The notes under the pieces were generated by a model. The model worked only from the letters and a program-made list of their open reading frames with translations. It was not told the DNA's origin and ran no database searches. The position numbers and the translations under genes were made by a program. From Actinomycetes bacterium (GTDB taxonomy: Bacteria; Actinomycetota; Acidimicrobiia; Acidimicrobiales; UBA8190): 32,558 bases of DNA. Shown one piece after another: positions 1-7,791 of this stretch. Location of the stretch: contig JAJZYI010000002.1 of assembly GCA_021798135.1 (NCBI GenBank), positions 1-32,558 on the forward strand, given 5' to 3'. Position 1 is the stretch's first letter. Each line of letters begins with the position of its first letter.

Positions 1-54
1 CGGAGGGACCGGCGCAGCTGGCGCCGCCGGAGGGACCGGCGCAGCTGGCGCCGC
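1..54. repeat. 27-bp perfect tandem repeat, two copies
   Basis: Two identical 27-bp units occupy 1-27 and 28-54, and further copies may lie beyond the window edge. In the reading frame that stays open to 286 each unit encodes GGTGAAGAA. The repeat is therefore an in-frame Gly/Ala linker expansion within a coding region and probably varies in length between strains. Confidence 0.9.
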
Positions 55-286
55 CTCGCCGGTCCGGCGGGCGCTGCGGCGCGGTCCCGAGGTCGTCGAG
101 GTCGTGACCGCCGGCGGTGCCCCGTCCATCCCGGCGGGGGCGTCCGCCCCCAGGGGCAGCGCACCACATCACCGATCCGGCACGGGCAAGGGATCCGCTC
201 GTGCCACCCACCGCGGGGCCCGCCCCGCACCGACATGGACGTCGGCCATCGAGCAGCTGCGGGAGCGCACCGTCCGCCGAGCGTGA
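2..286 (+). CDS. fliO: Probable flagellar biosynthesis protein FliO, C-terminal part
   Basis: Only the last 94 residues are in the window. The frame enters at the left edge and ends at the TGA at 284-286. It starts with two GGTGAAGAA repeats, continues through a low-complexity basic and Pro/Ala-rich stretch, and ends TWTSAIEQLRERTVRRA. A short amphipathic helix ending in an LRxxTxRR-like tail is, as I recall it, typical of actinobacterial FliO, and fliO usually lies directly upstream of fliP. FliO is a small membrane protein that helps assemble the FliP ring of the flagellar export gate. The conserved beta-rich core and the membrane segment would lie upstream, so the name rests on position and on the C-terminal tail. 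Another flagellar protein with a disordered tail is possible. Confidence 0.5.
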   Translation, partial: GGTGAAGAAGGTGAAGAASPVRRALRRGPEVVEVVTAGGAPSIPAGASAPRGSAPHHRSGTGKGSARATHRGARPAPTWTSAIEQLRERTVRRA

Positions 287-326
287 GCCGGCGGCGGCGG
301 TCCCGCCCGTCGCGAGAGGACAGTCC

Positions 327-443
327 ATGTCGACGTCGAGCGAGCGCGTCGAGACGCGCGCGGCCGCAGGCGGCCGCCTGCGCACGCTCCCGGGCAGCAC
401 GGCGCCCACGGCGCCCGTGCGCGGCGTGCCGGCGGTCTCCTGA
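327..443 (+). CDS. Small ORF overlapping the start of fliP (38 aa)
   Basis: ATG at 327 follows a purine-rich GAGAGGA site about 7 bases upstream. The ORF encodes 38 residues rich in Ala, Arg and Thr, beginning MSTSSERVETRAAAGG. Its TGA (441-443) overlaps the fliP ATG (443-445) as TGATG, so translation of the two could be coupled. I recognise no family. It may be a genuine leader. Alternatively it is the true N-terminus of FliP, separated from it by a one-base frame change: the fliP frame stays open upstream of 443 back to 287 and encodes a basic stretch, RARRAGGLL, just before the hydrophobic segment, but has no start codon there. Confidence 0.3.
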   Translation: MSTSSERVETRAAAGGRLRTLPGSTAPTAPVRGVPAVS

Positions 444-1126
444 TGGGCCTGCTCGTGGCGGCGGGGTCGTCGATCACGGTGAACCTCGGCCAGACCCTGG
501 CGAAGCCGTCGCAGAGCCTGATCGTCATCCTGGCGATCACCCTGCTGGCGGTGGCCCCGTCGCTCCTCGTCCTGCTCACGGGCTTCGTCCGGATCGTGGT
601 CGTCCTCAGCCTGACGCGCAACGCCCTGGGCCTGCAGACGACGCCGCCGAACCAGGTGCTCGCCGGCCTGGCGCTCTTCCTCAGCCTCTTCCTGATGATG
701 CCGGTGCTGAAGCAGGTCAACCAGGTGGCGGTGCAGCCCTACCTCCACGGCAAGGAGAGCGCGGTGGCCGCCTACCGCGAAGCCGAGGTCCCCCTGCGGT
801 CGTGGATGCTGAAGCAGACGGGCCCCAGCGAGATGGCCCTCACCGAGAGCGTCGACCACGAGCACCCGGCCAAGCCGCAGGACATCTCCATGGCGGCGCT
901 CGTCCCGGCCTTCCTGCTCTCGCAGCTCAAGAGCGCCTTCATCATCGGCTTCGTGGTGTTCGTGCCGTTCCTGATCATCGACCTGGTGGTGGCGTCGGCG
1001 CTCATGTCGATCGGGGTCGTCATGTTGCCACCGACCCTGGTGTCGCTGCCGTTCAAGCTGCTGCTGTTCGTGATGGTGAACGGCTGGGTCCTGATCACGC
1101 ACTCCCTGGTGGTGAGCTTCCGATGA
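443..1126 (+). CDS. fliP: Flagellar type III export gate protein FliP
   Basis: The 227-residue product is an integral membrane component of the flagellar export gate, where FliP forms the pore with FliQ and FliR in the basal body. Family features are clear: KPSQSLIVILAITLLAVAPS near the N-terminus, then SLTRNALGLQTTPPNQVLAGL, the central LSQLKSAFIIGFVVFVPFLI and the C-terminal VMLPPTLVSLPFKLLLFVMV. There are about four hydrophobic segments separated by a periplasmic loop at roughly residues 95-145. FliP is normally made with a cleavable signal peptide. Here the called N-terminus (MGLLVAAGSSITVN) is short and carries no basic residue, so the start is uncertain. The stop overlaps the fliQ start by four bases (ATGA), which indicates coupled translation. 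Confidence 0.95.
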   Translation: MGLLVAAGSSITVNLGQTLAKPSQSLIVILAITLLAVAPSLLVLLTGFVRIVVVLSLTRNALGLQTTPPNQVLAGLALFLSLFLMMPVLKQVNQVAVQPYLHGKESAVAAYREAEVPLRSWMLKQTGPSEMALTESVDHEHPAKPQDISMAALVPAFLLSQLKSAFIIGFVVFVPFLIIDLVVASALMSIGVVMLPPTLVSLPFKLLLFVMVNGWVLITHSLVVSFR

Positions 1127-1395
1127 CCGACGTGGAGGTGACCCACCTGGCCACGCAGGCGCTCCTCATGGGCGCCAAGCTGGGCGCACCGATCCTGCTG
1201 GCGAGCCTGGTCGTCGGCCTGGTGGTCTCCCTGTTCCAGTCGGTGACCCAGCTGCAGGAGGTGACCCTCACCTTCGTGCCGAAGCTGGCGGCGATCGCCC
1301 TGGTGCTGCTGTTCTCCGGTCACTGGATGCTCTCCCAGTTCGTCGGCTACGTCCAGCAGCTCTTCGGCCACGTCACCACCCTGGTCGGGGGCTGA
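1123..1395 (+). CDS. fliQ: Flagellar export gate protein FliQ
   Basis: This 90-residue protein has the usual FliQ length, with two hydrophobic helices at about residues 15-38 and 50-80. Recognisable family sequence includes GAPILLASLVVGLVVSLFQS, TQLQEVTLTFVPKL and a hydrophobic C-terminal helix ending near the GHWM motif. FliQ packs around the FliP/FliR complex in the flagellar export gate. The ATG overlaps the fliP stop codon by four bases, so this gene is very likely translated by ribosomes finishing fliP. fliR follows after 12 bases. Confidence 0.95.
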   Translation: MTDVEVTHLATQALLMGAKLGAPILLASLVVGLVVSLFQSVTQLQEVTLTFVPKLAAIALVLLFSGHWMLSQFVGYVQQLFGHVTTLVGG

Positions 1396-1407
1396 CGCCG
1401 TCCGGCG

Positions 1408-2175
1408 ATGCAGATCTCGCTCGACCCGACGTGGCTGATCGGCTTCCTCCTGGCCTTCGTGCGCTCGGCCGCATGGCTGGCGGTGGTGCCGCCGTTCTCC
1501 AACGTCCAGAGCCTGCCCCGGACGGTCCTCGTCGGCGTGGCGGGCGGCTTCGCCATCCTGTCCGCCCCCCTCGTCGCCGCCGCCGGCGTGCCCACCACCA
1601 CGCCGGCGCTCGTCGGGGCCATCGTGATGCAGGTCCTCGCCGGGGTGGCGCTCGGCTTCTCGGTCCGGATCCTGGTGGCCACCATCGGGTCCGCCGGTGC
1701 CATGGTCGACCTCCTCGGGGGTATCAGCGTGCCACCGTCGATGGACCCCCTGTCGGAGAGCCAGATGCCGCTGATCGGCCAGCTCTACGACCAGGTGGCG
1801 ATCGTCGCGCTGTTCGCCAGCAACGGGGAGCTGCTGCTCGTGCGCGGGTTCGAGTCGTCGTTCGCCACCAGCGGGGTCGTCGCCGGCAACGGGAGCCACC
1901 TGGCGAACGTGCTGGTGGCCGACCTCGCCACCTTCTTCACGGCATCGCTCGAGATCGCCGCCCCGATCCTGGCCGTGCTGTTCTGCACCCAGATCAGCCT
2001 GGCCCTGCTGGCGAAGGCCGCGCCACAGCTCAACGCCTGGTGGCTCGGCATGCCGCTGCAGATCCTGCTGTCGCTGCTCATGACCGCCTTCGCCATCCGC
2101 GTGGTGCCCGGCTACCTCACGCAGCTGGTCGACCGGGCGCTGCAGGACGCGCACCTGATCCTCGGGCTGGCGTGA
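1408..2175 (+). CDS. fliR: Flagellar export gate protein FliR
   Basis: The product has 255 residues, normal for FliR, and about six hydrophobic segments. Family landmarks are the N-terminal RSAAWLAVVPPFSN, the GSAGAMVDLLGGISVPPSMDP loop region, and the LALLAKAAPQLNAWWLGMPL segment, which corresponds to the conserved ARxxPQxNxFxxGxPxQ motif of the family. FliR caps the FliP pore and contacts FlhB to complete the export gate. There is no strong Shine-Dalgarno site in front of the ATG, and coupling to fliQ 12 bases upstream is likely. flhB follows after 7 bases. Confidence 0.95.
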   Translation: MQISLDPTWLIGFLLAFVRSAAWLAVVPPFSNVQSLPRTVLVGVAGGFAILSAPLVAAAGVPTTTPALVGAIVMQVLAGVALGFSVRILVATIGSAGAMVDLLGGISVPPSMDPLSESQMPLIGQLYDQVAIVALFASNGELLLVRGFESSFATSGVVAGNGSHLANVLVADLATFFTASLEIAAPILAVLFCTQISLALLAKAAPQLNAWWLGMPLQILLSLLMTAFAIRVVPGYLTQLVDRALQDAHLILGLA

Positions 2176-2182
2176 GGCGACC

Positions 2183-3286
2183 GTGGCGGGGAACCGTGAC
2201 GACCGCACCGAGAAGCCCACCGCCAAGCGCAAGCGCGACGCGCGCCGCGAGGGGCAGATCGCCAAGACGCCCGAGCTGGCGGGGTGGCTGTCGCTGCTGG
2301 CGGTGACGGAGGCGGCCCCCAGCCTGCTGCGCAGCGCCACCACCCGGATCGAGGGGGTGTTCGCCCAGGCGTCGCACGTGATGGCGAACCCGACGGCGCC
2401 CGGCGCGCTCGCCGTGTTCGAGTCCGGCCTCGGCCAGGCGGTCTTCGTCACGCTCCCGATCCTCGGCATGGTCGGCGCGCTGGCGCTGTTCGCCACGGTG
2501 AGCCAGGTCGGGTTCGTGGTGGCCACCAAGGCGGCGGCGCCCAAGCTGTCACGCCTGAACCCGATCGAGGGCCTGCGCAACCTGCTGTCGCCGGCGACGC
2601 TGTGGGCGCTGGCCAAGGAGATCCTCAAGCTGGCCGTCGTCGGCCTGCTCTCCTACCAGGTCATCAGCGGCATGGTGCGCGAGCTGGTGGACGCCCAGCC
2701 GACCGGCCTGGGCCCGGTCGTGACGTACGCGGCGGGCCGGATCCTCGCCATGGTGCGCGAGGTCGCCGGGGCGGGCCTGCTCATCGCCGTCGGCGACTAC
2801 GCGTACCAGCGGCACCGCATCGGCAAGAACATGAAGATGACCAAGCAGGAGGTGAAGGAGGAGGCCCGCAACCAGGAGGGCGACCCGCACCTGAAGGGGG
2901 CGATCAAGCGCAAGCAGCGCCAGCTGAGCCGCATGCGGATGATGGCGGCCGTCGCCGGCGCCGACGTGGTCGTCACCAACCCGACGCACTACGCCGTCGC
3001 CCTGCGCTACGACCCGGACGCGGGGCAGGCGCCGCGGGTGGTGGCGAAGGGCGCCGACGAGGTGGCGCGCCGGATCCGCGAGGAGGCGCACGAGCACGCG
3101 GTCCCCGTCGTCGAGGACCCGCCGCTGGCACGGGCCCTGTACGCGGCGTGCGACGTCGACGCGCTCGTGCCCCACGAGCTGTACGTGGCCGTGGCCCGGT
3201 TGCTGGCCTTCGTCTTCATGCTCCCGGCGGTCGTGCGCGCCTCGGGCAGCGTGCACCGCCGGCCCACTTCGGCGATGATCGCCTGA
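2183..3286 (+). CDS. flhB: Flagellar export specificity switch protein FlhB
   Basis: This 367-residue protein starts at a GTG. The N-terminus reads DRTEKPTAKRKRDARREGQIAKTPEL, the signature FlhB opening. Four membrane segments lie between about residues 30 and 210, followed by a charged linker with KQEVKEEARNQEGDP. The cytoplasmic domain carries the autocleavage motif NPTH at residues 266-269 (VVTNPTHYAVALRY); family members cleave themselves between N and P to switch export from hook to filament substrates. The tail continues to VVEDPPLARALY and DALVPHELYVAVARLLAFVF, and then adds about 20 residues without family resemblance. It is the last flagellar gene here, and a hairpin follows the stop. 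Confidence 0.96.
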   Translation: MAGNRDDRTEKPTAKRKRDARREGQIAKTPELAGWLSLLAVTEAAPSLLRSATTRIEGVFAQASHVMANPTAPGALAVFESGLGQAVFVTLPILGMVGALALFATVSQVGFVVATKAAAPKLSRLNPIEGLRNLLSPATLWALAKEILKLAVVGLLSYQVISGMVRELVDAQPTGLGPVVTYAAGRILAMVREVAGAGLLIAVGDYAYQRHRIGKNMKMTKQEVKEEARNQEGDPHLKGAIKRKQRQLSRMRMMAAVAGADVVVTNPTHYAVALRYDPDAGQAPRVVAKGADEVARRIREEAHEHAVPVVEDPPLARALYAACDVDALVPHELYVAVARLLAFVFMLPAVVRASGSVHRRPTSAMIA

Positions 3287-3290
3287 CCGG

Positions 3291-3312
3291 GCGGGCCGAG
3301 CGCCCGGCCCGC
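3291..3312 (+). terminator. Hairpin after flhB
   Basis: The arms GCGGGCCG (3291-3298) and CGGCCCGC (3305-3312) pair perfectly over 8 bp around a 6-base loop, four bases after the flhB stop. No strong T tract follows, which is common in high-GC actinobacteria. It probably ends the flagellar operon before the promoter near 3342. Confidence 0.55.
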
Positions 3313-3341
3313 GGTTCCCCGCCGGCGCACCGGGAGCCCTG

Positions 3342-3347
3342 TAGCGT
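3342..3347 (+). promoter_or_regulatory. Predicted -10 box (TAGCGT) for the PilZ gene
   Basis: TAGCGT matches the actinobacterial TANNNT -10 pattern and sits between the flhB hairpin and the PilZ gene. It would leave a leader of about 60 bases containing the Shine-Dalgarno site GAGGAG near 3398. I see no convincing -35 box. Confidence 0.4.
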
Positions 3348-3410
3348 CGGGCCGAGACCGGGTCGTACCGCCGCGATCGGCGGGATCCCGCGCGAGCGAG
3401 GAGATCCCTC

Positions 3411-4067
3411 TTGGAAGGGCACGAGTTGGGAGCGCTGGTCGGCCGGTGGGCCCGTCTCCGGCCGACCGACGGGGCGGGCATCGTGAGGGACGGGGCGAGC
3501 CGCCGCCCGGCCGGCGACTGGGTCGAGGTCGCCGTGGTGTCGAACCTCGACACCGTGCTCCGCTGCGAGACGCGCGACCAGCGGGCGCTGGGGCTCGCCG
3601 GCCGGCCGGTGCTCGTGGAGCTCGGCGCGCCGGAGGCCATGGTCCGCCTGCCGGCGACGGTGCGCGTGCTGGTCGGCTCGCCGCCGCCGGTGGTGCTGGC
3701 GGTCGCCGTCGCGGGCGAGCTCGAGCACCTGCAGCGGCGGGAGTGGGTCCGTGCCCGGGTCACCGTGCCGGTCGAGATCACGGTGGACGCCACGCACGGG
3801 GGCGGGTCGTTCCGCAGCACCACGGTCGACCTCTCCGGCGGCGGGGTGCGCATCCGCCTGGCCGGGCCGCTCGAGGAGGGCGAGCCGGTCGGCCTGACCC
3901 TCTGGCTCCCCACGGGCCCGATCGAGGTCGACTGCACCGTGCTGGAGGTCACCGAGGACGGCATGGCCCGCCTGGCCTTCGACCGTGCGCCCGAGGCGGT
4001 GTCCAAGCGGCTCGTCCGGTTCGTCTTCGACGTGCAGGTCCGCAACCACCGTCTCGCCGAGCCCTGA
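3411..4067 (+). CDS. YcgR-like PilZ domain c-di-GMP receptor
   Basis: The TTG start at 3411 is supported by a GAGGAG site about 8 bases upstream. The product has 218 residues. The first 105 or so form a beta-rich domain resembling the N-terminal YcgR domain. The C-terminal half is a PilZ domain with both c-di-GMP binding motifs: RxxxR at R110-R114 (within RREWVRAR) and DxSxxG at D140-G145 (DLSGGG). Proteins of this type bind c-di-GMP and act on the flagellar motor or export apparatus as a brake. Location directly after flhB and before a diguanylate cyclase supports a role in controlling motility. No partner protein can be inferred from sequence alone. Confidence 0.88.
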   Translation: MEGHELGALVGRWARLRPTDGAGIVRDGASRRPAGDWVEVAVVSNLDTVLRCETRDQRALGLAGRPVLVELGAPEAMVRLPATVRVLVGSPPPVVLAVAVAGELEHLQRREWVRARVTVPVEITVDATHGGGSFRSTTVDLSGGGVRIRLAGPLEEGEPVGLTLWLPTGPIEVDCTVLEVTEDGMARLAFDRAPEAVSKRLVRFVFDVQVRNHRLAEP

Positions 4068-4149
4068 ACGGCCGGCCGGAGGGCTCCGGGTCGCGGAACG
4101 ACGATCCGCCGTCCTCAAGCCGGGCCCCGGCCGCGCCGACACCTGCCAC

Positions 4150-6354
4150 ATGGGTGAGCTTCGACCGGCCGCGCCCTCCTGGGAGCCGCTCGTGGAGCGT
4201 GCCAGGACGCCGAGCGGCCGCGGTCCCGCGGCAGAGGTCCCGCCGGGGCCGGCCGGCCGGGCCGGCAGCGGCTCGATCCTGGCCCGCAACGCCGTCGCCG
4301 TCGTGCTGGCCCAGGTGGAAGCCGAGCGCGGCCTGGAGGGCGTCGACGCCGTGCTGGGGGCCGTGAGCGCCCGGCGGCAGCGGGTGGAGGACCTGGCGGC
4401 GCGGTCGTGGACGCCGGTGCAGGAGGTCGTGGCGGTGTTCCAGGCGGCAGCGGTCACCGTCGGCGACCCGGCCGTGAGCAGGCGCGCGGGCGCCAGCGTG
4501 TTCGCCCAGCCGCACATGGCGCCGGTGGTGGCGCTCCTGCGGACCCTCGACCGCCCGTCCGATGCCCTGGAGCTCATCGCCGACACGGCGGCGACCGAGT
4601 CGGCCGTCCTGGACCTGACGCTCGACGGGGTCCGGGGCGACGTCGCCTCCGTGTCGATGGCGATCCGCCCACCGCTGGCGCCCGACCACCTGCTCTGCGG
4701 GTACGCCGCCGGGCTGCTCTCGTCGGTCCCCGGCCTCTTCGGCCTGGCGCCGACCTCGGTCACCGAGACCGAGTGCCAGGCCGACGGCGCGCCCCGGTGC
4801 CGCTTCGTCGTCGCGTGGGGCGCCGACGCCGACGCCGGCGCCGCCGGCACCGGGCGGCGCCAGGAGGAGGGCGGCACCGTCGCGGAGCGAGTCGCCGCGA
4901 GCCTCGCCGCCCCGGGTGACCTCGACCGGACGCTCGCCGACGTGGTCGCCGGGGCGACGGGGGCGGCCGCCGGGCGCCGGGGCCTGCTGGCGGTGCGCGT
5001 GCCCGCCGGGGCCGGCGCGCCGGGACCGCTCGGCGACGGCGAGCCGCAGGTGTTCGCCTACGGGCTGACCGACAGCGAGGCCCGGGGTGCCGCCCGTGCC
5101 CTGGACCGCGTCCCGGTCCGGCCCGGCATCGCCGTCCGGGGTGCCGGCGGCTGGTGGCTGGCGCCGATCGACGACGGGTCGGGGCCGGCGGGCTACCTCG
5201 CCGTCGACGGGCCGGCGTGCGACGACCCCGGGCGCCGCGTGGCGTCGTGGTCGGCGATGGCGTCGATCGCCGTGCGGACGGCGACGCTGGGCGCTGCCGT
5301 CCGCGGCCGCGCGCAGGCGGCGTCGGCGCTGGCGGACGCGGCCGGTGATCTCGCCCGGGCCGGCAGCAAGGCCGACGTCGCCCGGGTCCTGGCCCGGGCC
5401 GCGCCGCTCGTCGTCGGCGGGCACCGGGCCGTGGTGGCGGAGTGGCTGCCGGCGTCGGGGAGCCTGGTGACGCTGGCGCGCACCGCCCCCCGGGCGCTGC
5501 AGCGCACCGACCCCCCGCCGGTGGTCGCCTGCGGGCCGTTCGTGGAGCGGTTGGTCCGCGGCGGCCACGCCATCGCCCTGCAGGCGAGGGACACCGAGCC
5601 GGTCGTGGAGGACCTCTGCCGGGTCGCGGGGTTCGACACCGGCCTGGTGGTGCCCCTGGTCGCCCGGTCGAGGTGCTACGGCGTGCTCGTGGTCGACGCG
5701 GACCCGGAGGGGGCAGGTGCCGGCGGGCCCGCCGGCGGGCACCGCCTGCCCCGGCTGGCGCGCGGCGAGGCCGCGGCAGGGCTGGCGAGCATGGCCGCCC
5801 TGGCCTTCGACCGGGTGGCCCTGGCCGACCAGGCCGAGCGGGGCGAGCACCACGACGCCCTCACCGGTTTGCCGGACCGGCGGCTCCTGGAGCTGCACGC
5901 CCGGCGGGCGCTGGCTGCCGCCCAGCGCGAGGGCCGCTGCACGGCGATGCTGTACGTCGACGTCGACGGCCTGGCCGCGCTGAACGACCGGTTCGGGCGC
6001 GCCGTCGCGGACCAGGTCCTGGCGGCGGTGGGCCGGCGGCTGCAGGCCGCGGTGCGGGTGGCGGACGTGGTGGCCCGTTCCGGCGGGGACGAGTTCGCCG
6101 TCCTCCTCCCGTCGACGTCGCTGCCCCAGGAGGCCACCGTCGTCGCCGAGCGGGTGGCGGGAGCCTTCGCCGTCCCGGTCGTCGTCGGCGGGGTGGAAGC
6201 GGCCGTCACGGTGAGCGTCGGTGCCGCGCTCAGCGAGCCGGGGGACGAACCCCGCGAGCTCCTGGCCCGGGCCGTCGGGGCGATGCGCGCCGCCAAGGCC
6301 GCCGGACGCGGGCGGATCCGCCTGGGATCCCCACCGGGGTCCACCGGGACCTGA
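4150..6354 (+). CDS. GGDEF diguanylate cyclase with N-terminal sensory domains
   Basis: The protein has 734 residues when started at ATG 4150; an upstream start would overlap the PilZ gene. Residues of about 35-230 form an alpha/beta region ending YAAGLLSSVPGLFGLAPTSV, then TECQADGAPRCRFVVAW, which resembles V4R/heme-NO-like ligand domains (tentative). Residues of about 360-560 look like a GAF domain. The C-terminal GGDEF domain starts at LTGLPDRRLLELHARR and has an intact active site, SGGDEF (G645-F649). The preceding RVAD (R636-D639) is a canonical RxxD inhibitory site, so the enzyme should make c-di-GMP from GTP and be feedback inhibited. The PilZ gene immediately upstream is a plausible receptor. 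No transmembrane segment is evident, so it is probably cytosolic. Confidence 0.9.
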   Translation: MGELRPAAPSWEPLVERARTPSGRGPAAEVPPGPAGRAGSGSILARNAVAVVLAQVEAERGLEGVDAVLGAVSARRQRVEDLAARSWTPVQEVVAVFQAAAVTVGDPAVSRRAGASVFAQPHMAPVVALLRTLDRPSDALELIADTAATESAVLDLTLDGVRGDVASVSMAIRPPLAPDHLLCGYAAGLLSSVPGLFGLAPTSVTETECQADGAPRCRFVVAWGADADAGAAGTGRRQEEGGTVAERVAASLAAPGDLDRTLADVVAGATGAAAGRRGLLAVRVPAGAGAPGPLGDGEPQVFAYGLTDSEARGAARALDRVPVRPGIAVRGAGGWWLAPIDDGSGPAGYLAVDGPACDDPGRRVASWSAMASIAVRTATLGAAVRGRAQAASALADAAGDLARAGSKADVARVLARAAPLVVGGHRAVVAEWLPASGSLVTLARTAPRALQRTDPPPVVACGPFVERLVRGGHAIALQARDTEPVVEDLCRVAGFDTGLVVPLVARSRCYGVLVVDADPEGAGAGGPAGGHRLPRLARGEAAAGLASMAALAFDRVALADQAERGEHHDALTGLPDRRLLELHARRALAAAQREGRCTAMLYVDVDGLAALNDRFGRAVADQVLAAVGRRLQAAVRVADVVARSGGDEFAVLLPSTSLPQEATVVAERVAGAFAVPVVVGGVEAAVTVSVGAALSEPGDEPRELLARAVGAMRAAKAAGRGRIRLGSPPGSTGT

Positions 6355-6395
6355 CCCGGGCAGCCGGGCACGGAAGGCGACGCCGGCGACGGCAC

Positions 6396-6401
6396 TAGGC
6401 T
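6396..6401 (+). promoter_or_regulatory. Predicted -10 box (TAGGCT) for argG
   Basis: TAGGCT fits the TANNNT pattern and lies in the gap after the GGDEF gene. Transcription from here would give a leader of about 80 bases before the argG GTG. No -35 box is convincing. Confidence 0.35.
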
Positions 6402-6487
6402 GGCCGGGTCGTCCGGGCGCGCTGTCGCCGCCGTCGTCGACGTCGTCGACGACGCCTGCCGCGCCGCCCCTGTCACCGAGAGGGACC

Positions 6488-7744
6488 GTGAACGTTTCGG
6501 ATCTACGGGGAGAGACCGTCGCCTTCTGTGCATCGGGCGGCCTCGACAGCTGCACGATCACCCACTGGCTGAGCGAGCAGGGCGTCCGGGTGGTCTGCTA
6601 CACCGCCGACCTGGGGCAGACGGACGAGGCCGACCTCGGGCAGGTGGCGGAGCGGATGCGCGCCTGCGGGGCGGCCGAGGCCCACGTCGTCCCGCTGCGA
6701 CCGGAGATGGGGGAGGCCGGCCTCCGCGCCATCCAGGCGCAGGCCCGCTACGAGGGCGGCTACTGGAACACGACGCCGCTCGCCCGCTACGTGACGGTGC
6801 GCGGCGTGCTGCCGCCGGCCATGGCCGCGGGGGTGAGCGTGCTCAGCCACGGCAGCACCGGCCGGGGGAACGACCAGGTCCGCTTCCAGCTGGCCACGAA
6901 CATGCTCGCCCCGTCGATGGAGGTCTACGCGCCCTGGCGGGACCAGGCGTTCCTGGACGCTTTCGGCGGGCGCGAGGAGATGATCCGGTACTGCACCGAG
7001 CACGGCCTCCCCATCAAGCCGCCGAGCCGGTCCCTGTACTCGACCGACGCCAACCTGCTCGGCCTGACCCACGAGGCCGGCGAGCTCGAGTCCCTCACCA
7101 CGCCGGCGACCTTCGTGGAGCCGGAGATGGGCGTGCGCCCGACGGCAGCCCCCGACACCCCCGAGCGGGTCACCGTCCGCTTCGAGGCCGGCCGGCCGGT
7201 CGACGTGGGCGGGACCAGCGTGGACGGCGCGGCGAGCGCCTTCGAGGTGGCGAACCGCCTCGGCGGGCGCCACGGCGTCGGCATCAACCTGCACCTGGTG
7301 GAGAACCGGTTCGTGGGGGTCAAGTCGCGCGGCGTGTACGAGGCACCGGGCCTGGAGCTGCTCGGCACCGCCTACGACTTCCTGCTGCAGCTGGTGCTGG
7401 ACCGCCGCGCCCGCCGCCTGTTCGACGCCAACGCCACCTTCCTCGCCGAGCAGCTCTACCAGGGGTACGGGGAGGACCTGGCGTCCCGCCTGGCGCAGGA
7501 CCTGGCCACGTCGGTGGCCGAGCTCGTCACCGGCACGGTGACCGTCGAGCTGTACAAGGGGGCCGTGAGCTTCGTGTCGGCCACCGACGTGCCCCACTCG
7601 CTCTACGTCGAGGAGGCCGCCTCGATGAGCCGGTCCGACGCGTTCGACCACAAGGACTCGGAGGGCTTCGTGCGGGTGCTGGGCGTGAGCGCCCGGGCGG
7701 CGTCCGAGCGGGGGCTCGTCGCAGGCGTCCTCGAGCGGAGCTGA
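6488..7744 (+). CDS. argG: Argininosuccinate synthase
   Basis: This 418-residue enzyme joins citrulline and aspartate using ATP, the penultimate step of arginine synthesis. GTG 6488 has GAGAGGG just upstream. The nucleotide-binding loop reads FCASGGLDSCTITHW, corresponding to the SGGLDTS loop of the family. Further landmarks are YWNTTPLARYV, SHGSTGRGNDQVRFQL, SLYSTDANLLGLTHEAGELE and GVKSRGVYEAPG. The YWNTTPLAR and YSTDANLLG segments and the C-terminal LYQG...TGTVTVEL part resemble the E. coli-type ArgG subfamily more than the form I associate with most actinobacteria. No other arg genes are nearby, so it is transcribed alone. A GC-rich hairpin follows the stop. Confidence 0.93.
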   Translation: MNVSDLRGETVAFCASGGLDSCTITHWLSEQGVRVVCYTADLGQTDEADLGQVAERMRACGAAEAHVVPLRPEMGEAGLRAIQAQARYEGGYWNTTPLARYVTVRGVLPPAMAAGVSVLSHGSTGRGNDQVRFQLATNMLAPSMEVYAPWRDQAFLDAFGGREEMIRYCTEHGLPIKPPSRSLYSTDANLLGLTHEAGELESLTTPATFVEPEMGVRPTAAPDTPERVTVRFEAGRPVDVGGTSVDGAASAFEVANRLGGRHGVGINLHLVENRFVGVKSRGVYEAPGLELLGTAYDFLLQLVLDRRARRLFDANATFLAEQLYQGYGEDLASRLAQDLATSVAELVTGTVTVELYKGAVSFVSATDVPHSLYVEEAASMSRSDAFDHKDSEGFVRVLGVSARAASERGLVAGVLERS

Positions 7745-7754
7745 CCGCTCCGGA

Positions 7755-7774
7755 GGCGCCGGGGCGACGGCGCC
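7755..7774 (+). terminator. Hairpin after argG
   Basis: The arms GGCGCCG (7755-7761) and CGGCGCC (7768-7774) pair over 7 bp with a 6-base loop, 10 bases after the argG stop. It lies directly upstream of the SDR gene's -10 box, so it probably isolates the two transcription units. Confidence 0.5.
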
Positions 7775-7778
7775 GGGG

Positions 7779-7784
7779 TAACGT
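7779..7784 (+). promoter_or_regulatory. Leaderless promoter -10 box TAACGT
   Basis: TAACGT is followed by 7 bases and then the SDR ATG at 7792. That spacing places the transcription start at or next to the A of the start codon, and no Shine-Dalgarno site is present. The same arrangement recurs at 13491 and 15448. Confidence 0.6.
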
Positions 7785-7791
7785 CGCCGGG

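Noticed and set aside
772-2628. Long minus-strand ORF (618 codons) across fliP-flhB, and a similar one at 3949-6561
   Set aside because: They lie antisense to clear flagellar and GGDEF genes, have Arg/Gln/His/Pro-rich composition and no family features; they are products of the very high GC content.
3985-4149. Earlier start for the GGDEF protein
   Set aside because: It would overlap the end of the PilZ gene by over 80 bases and adds basic sequence with no similarity; ATG 4150 fits better.
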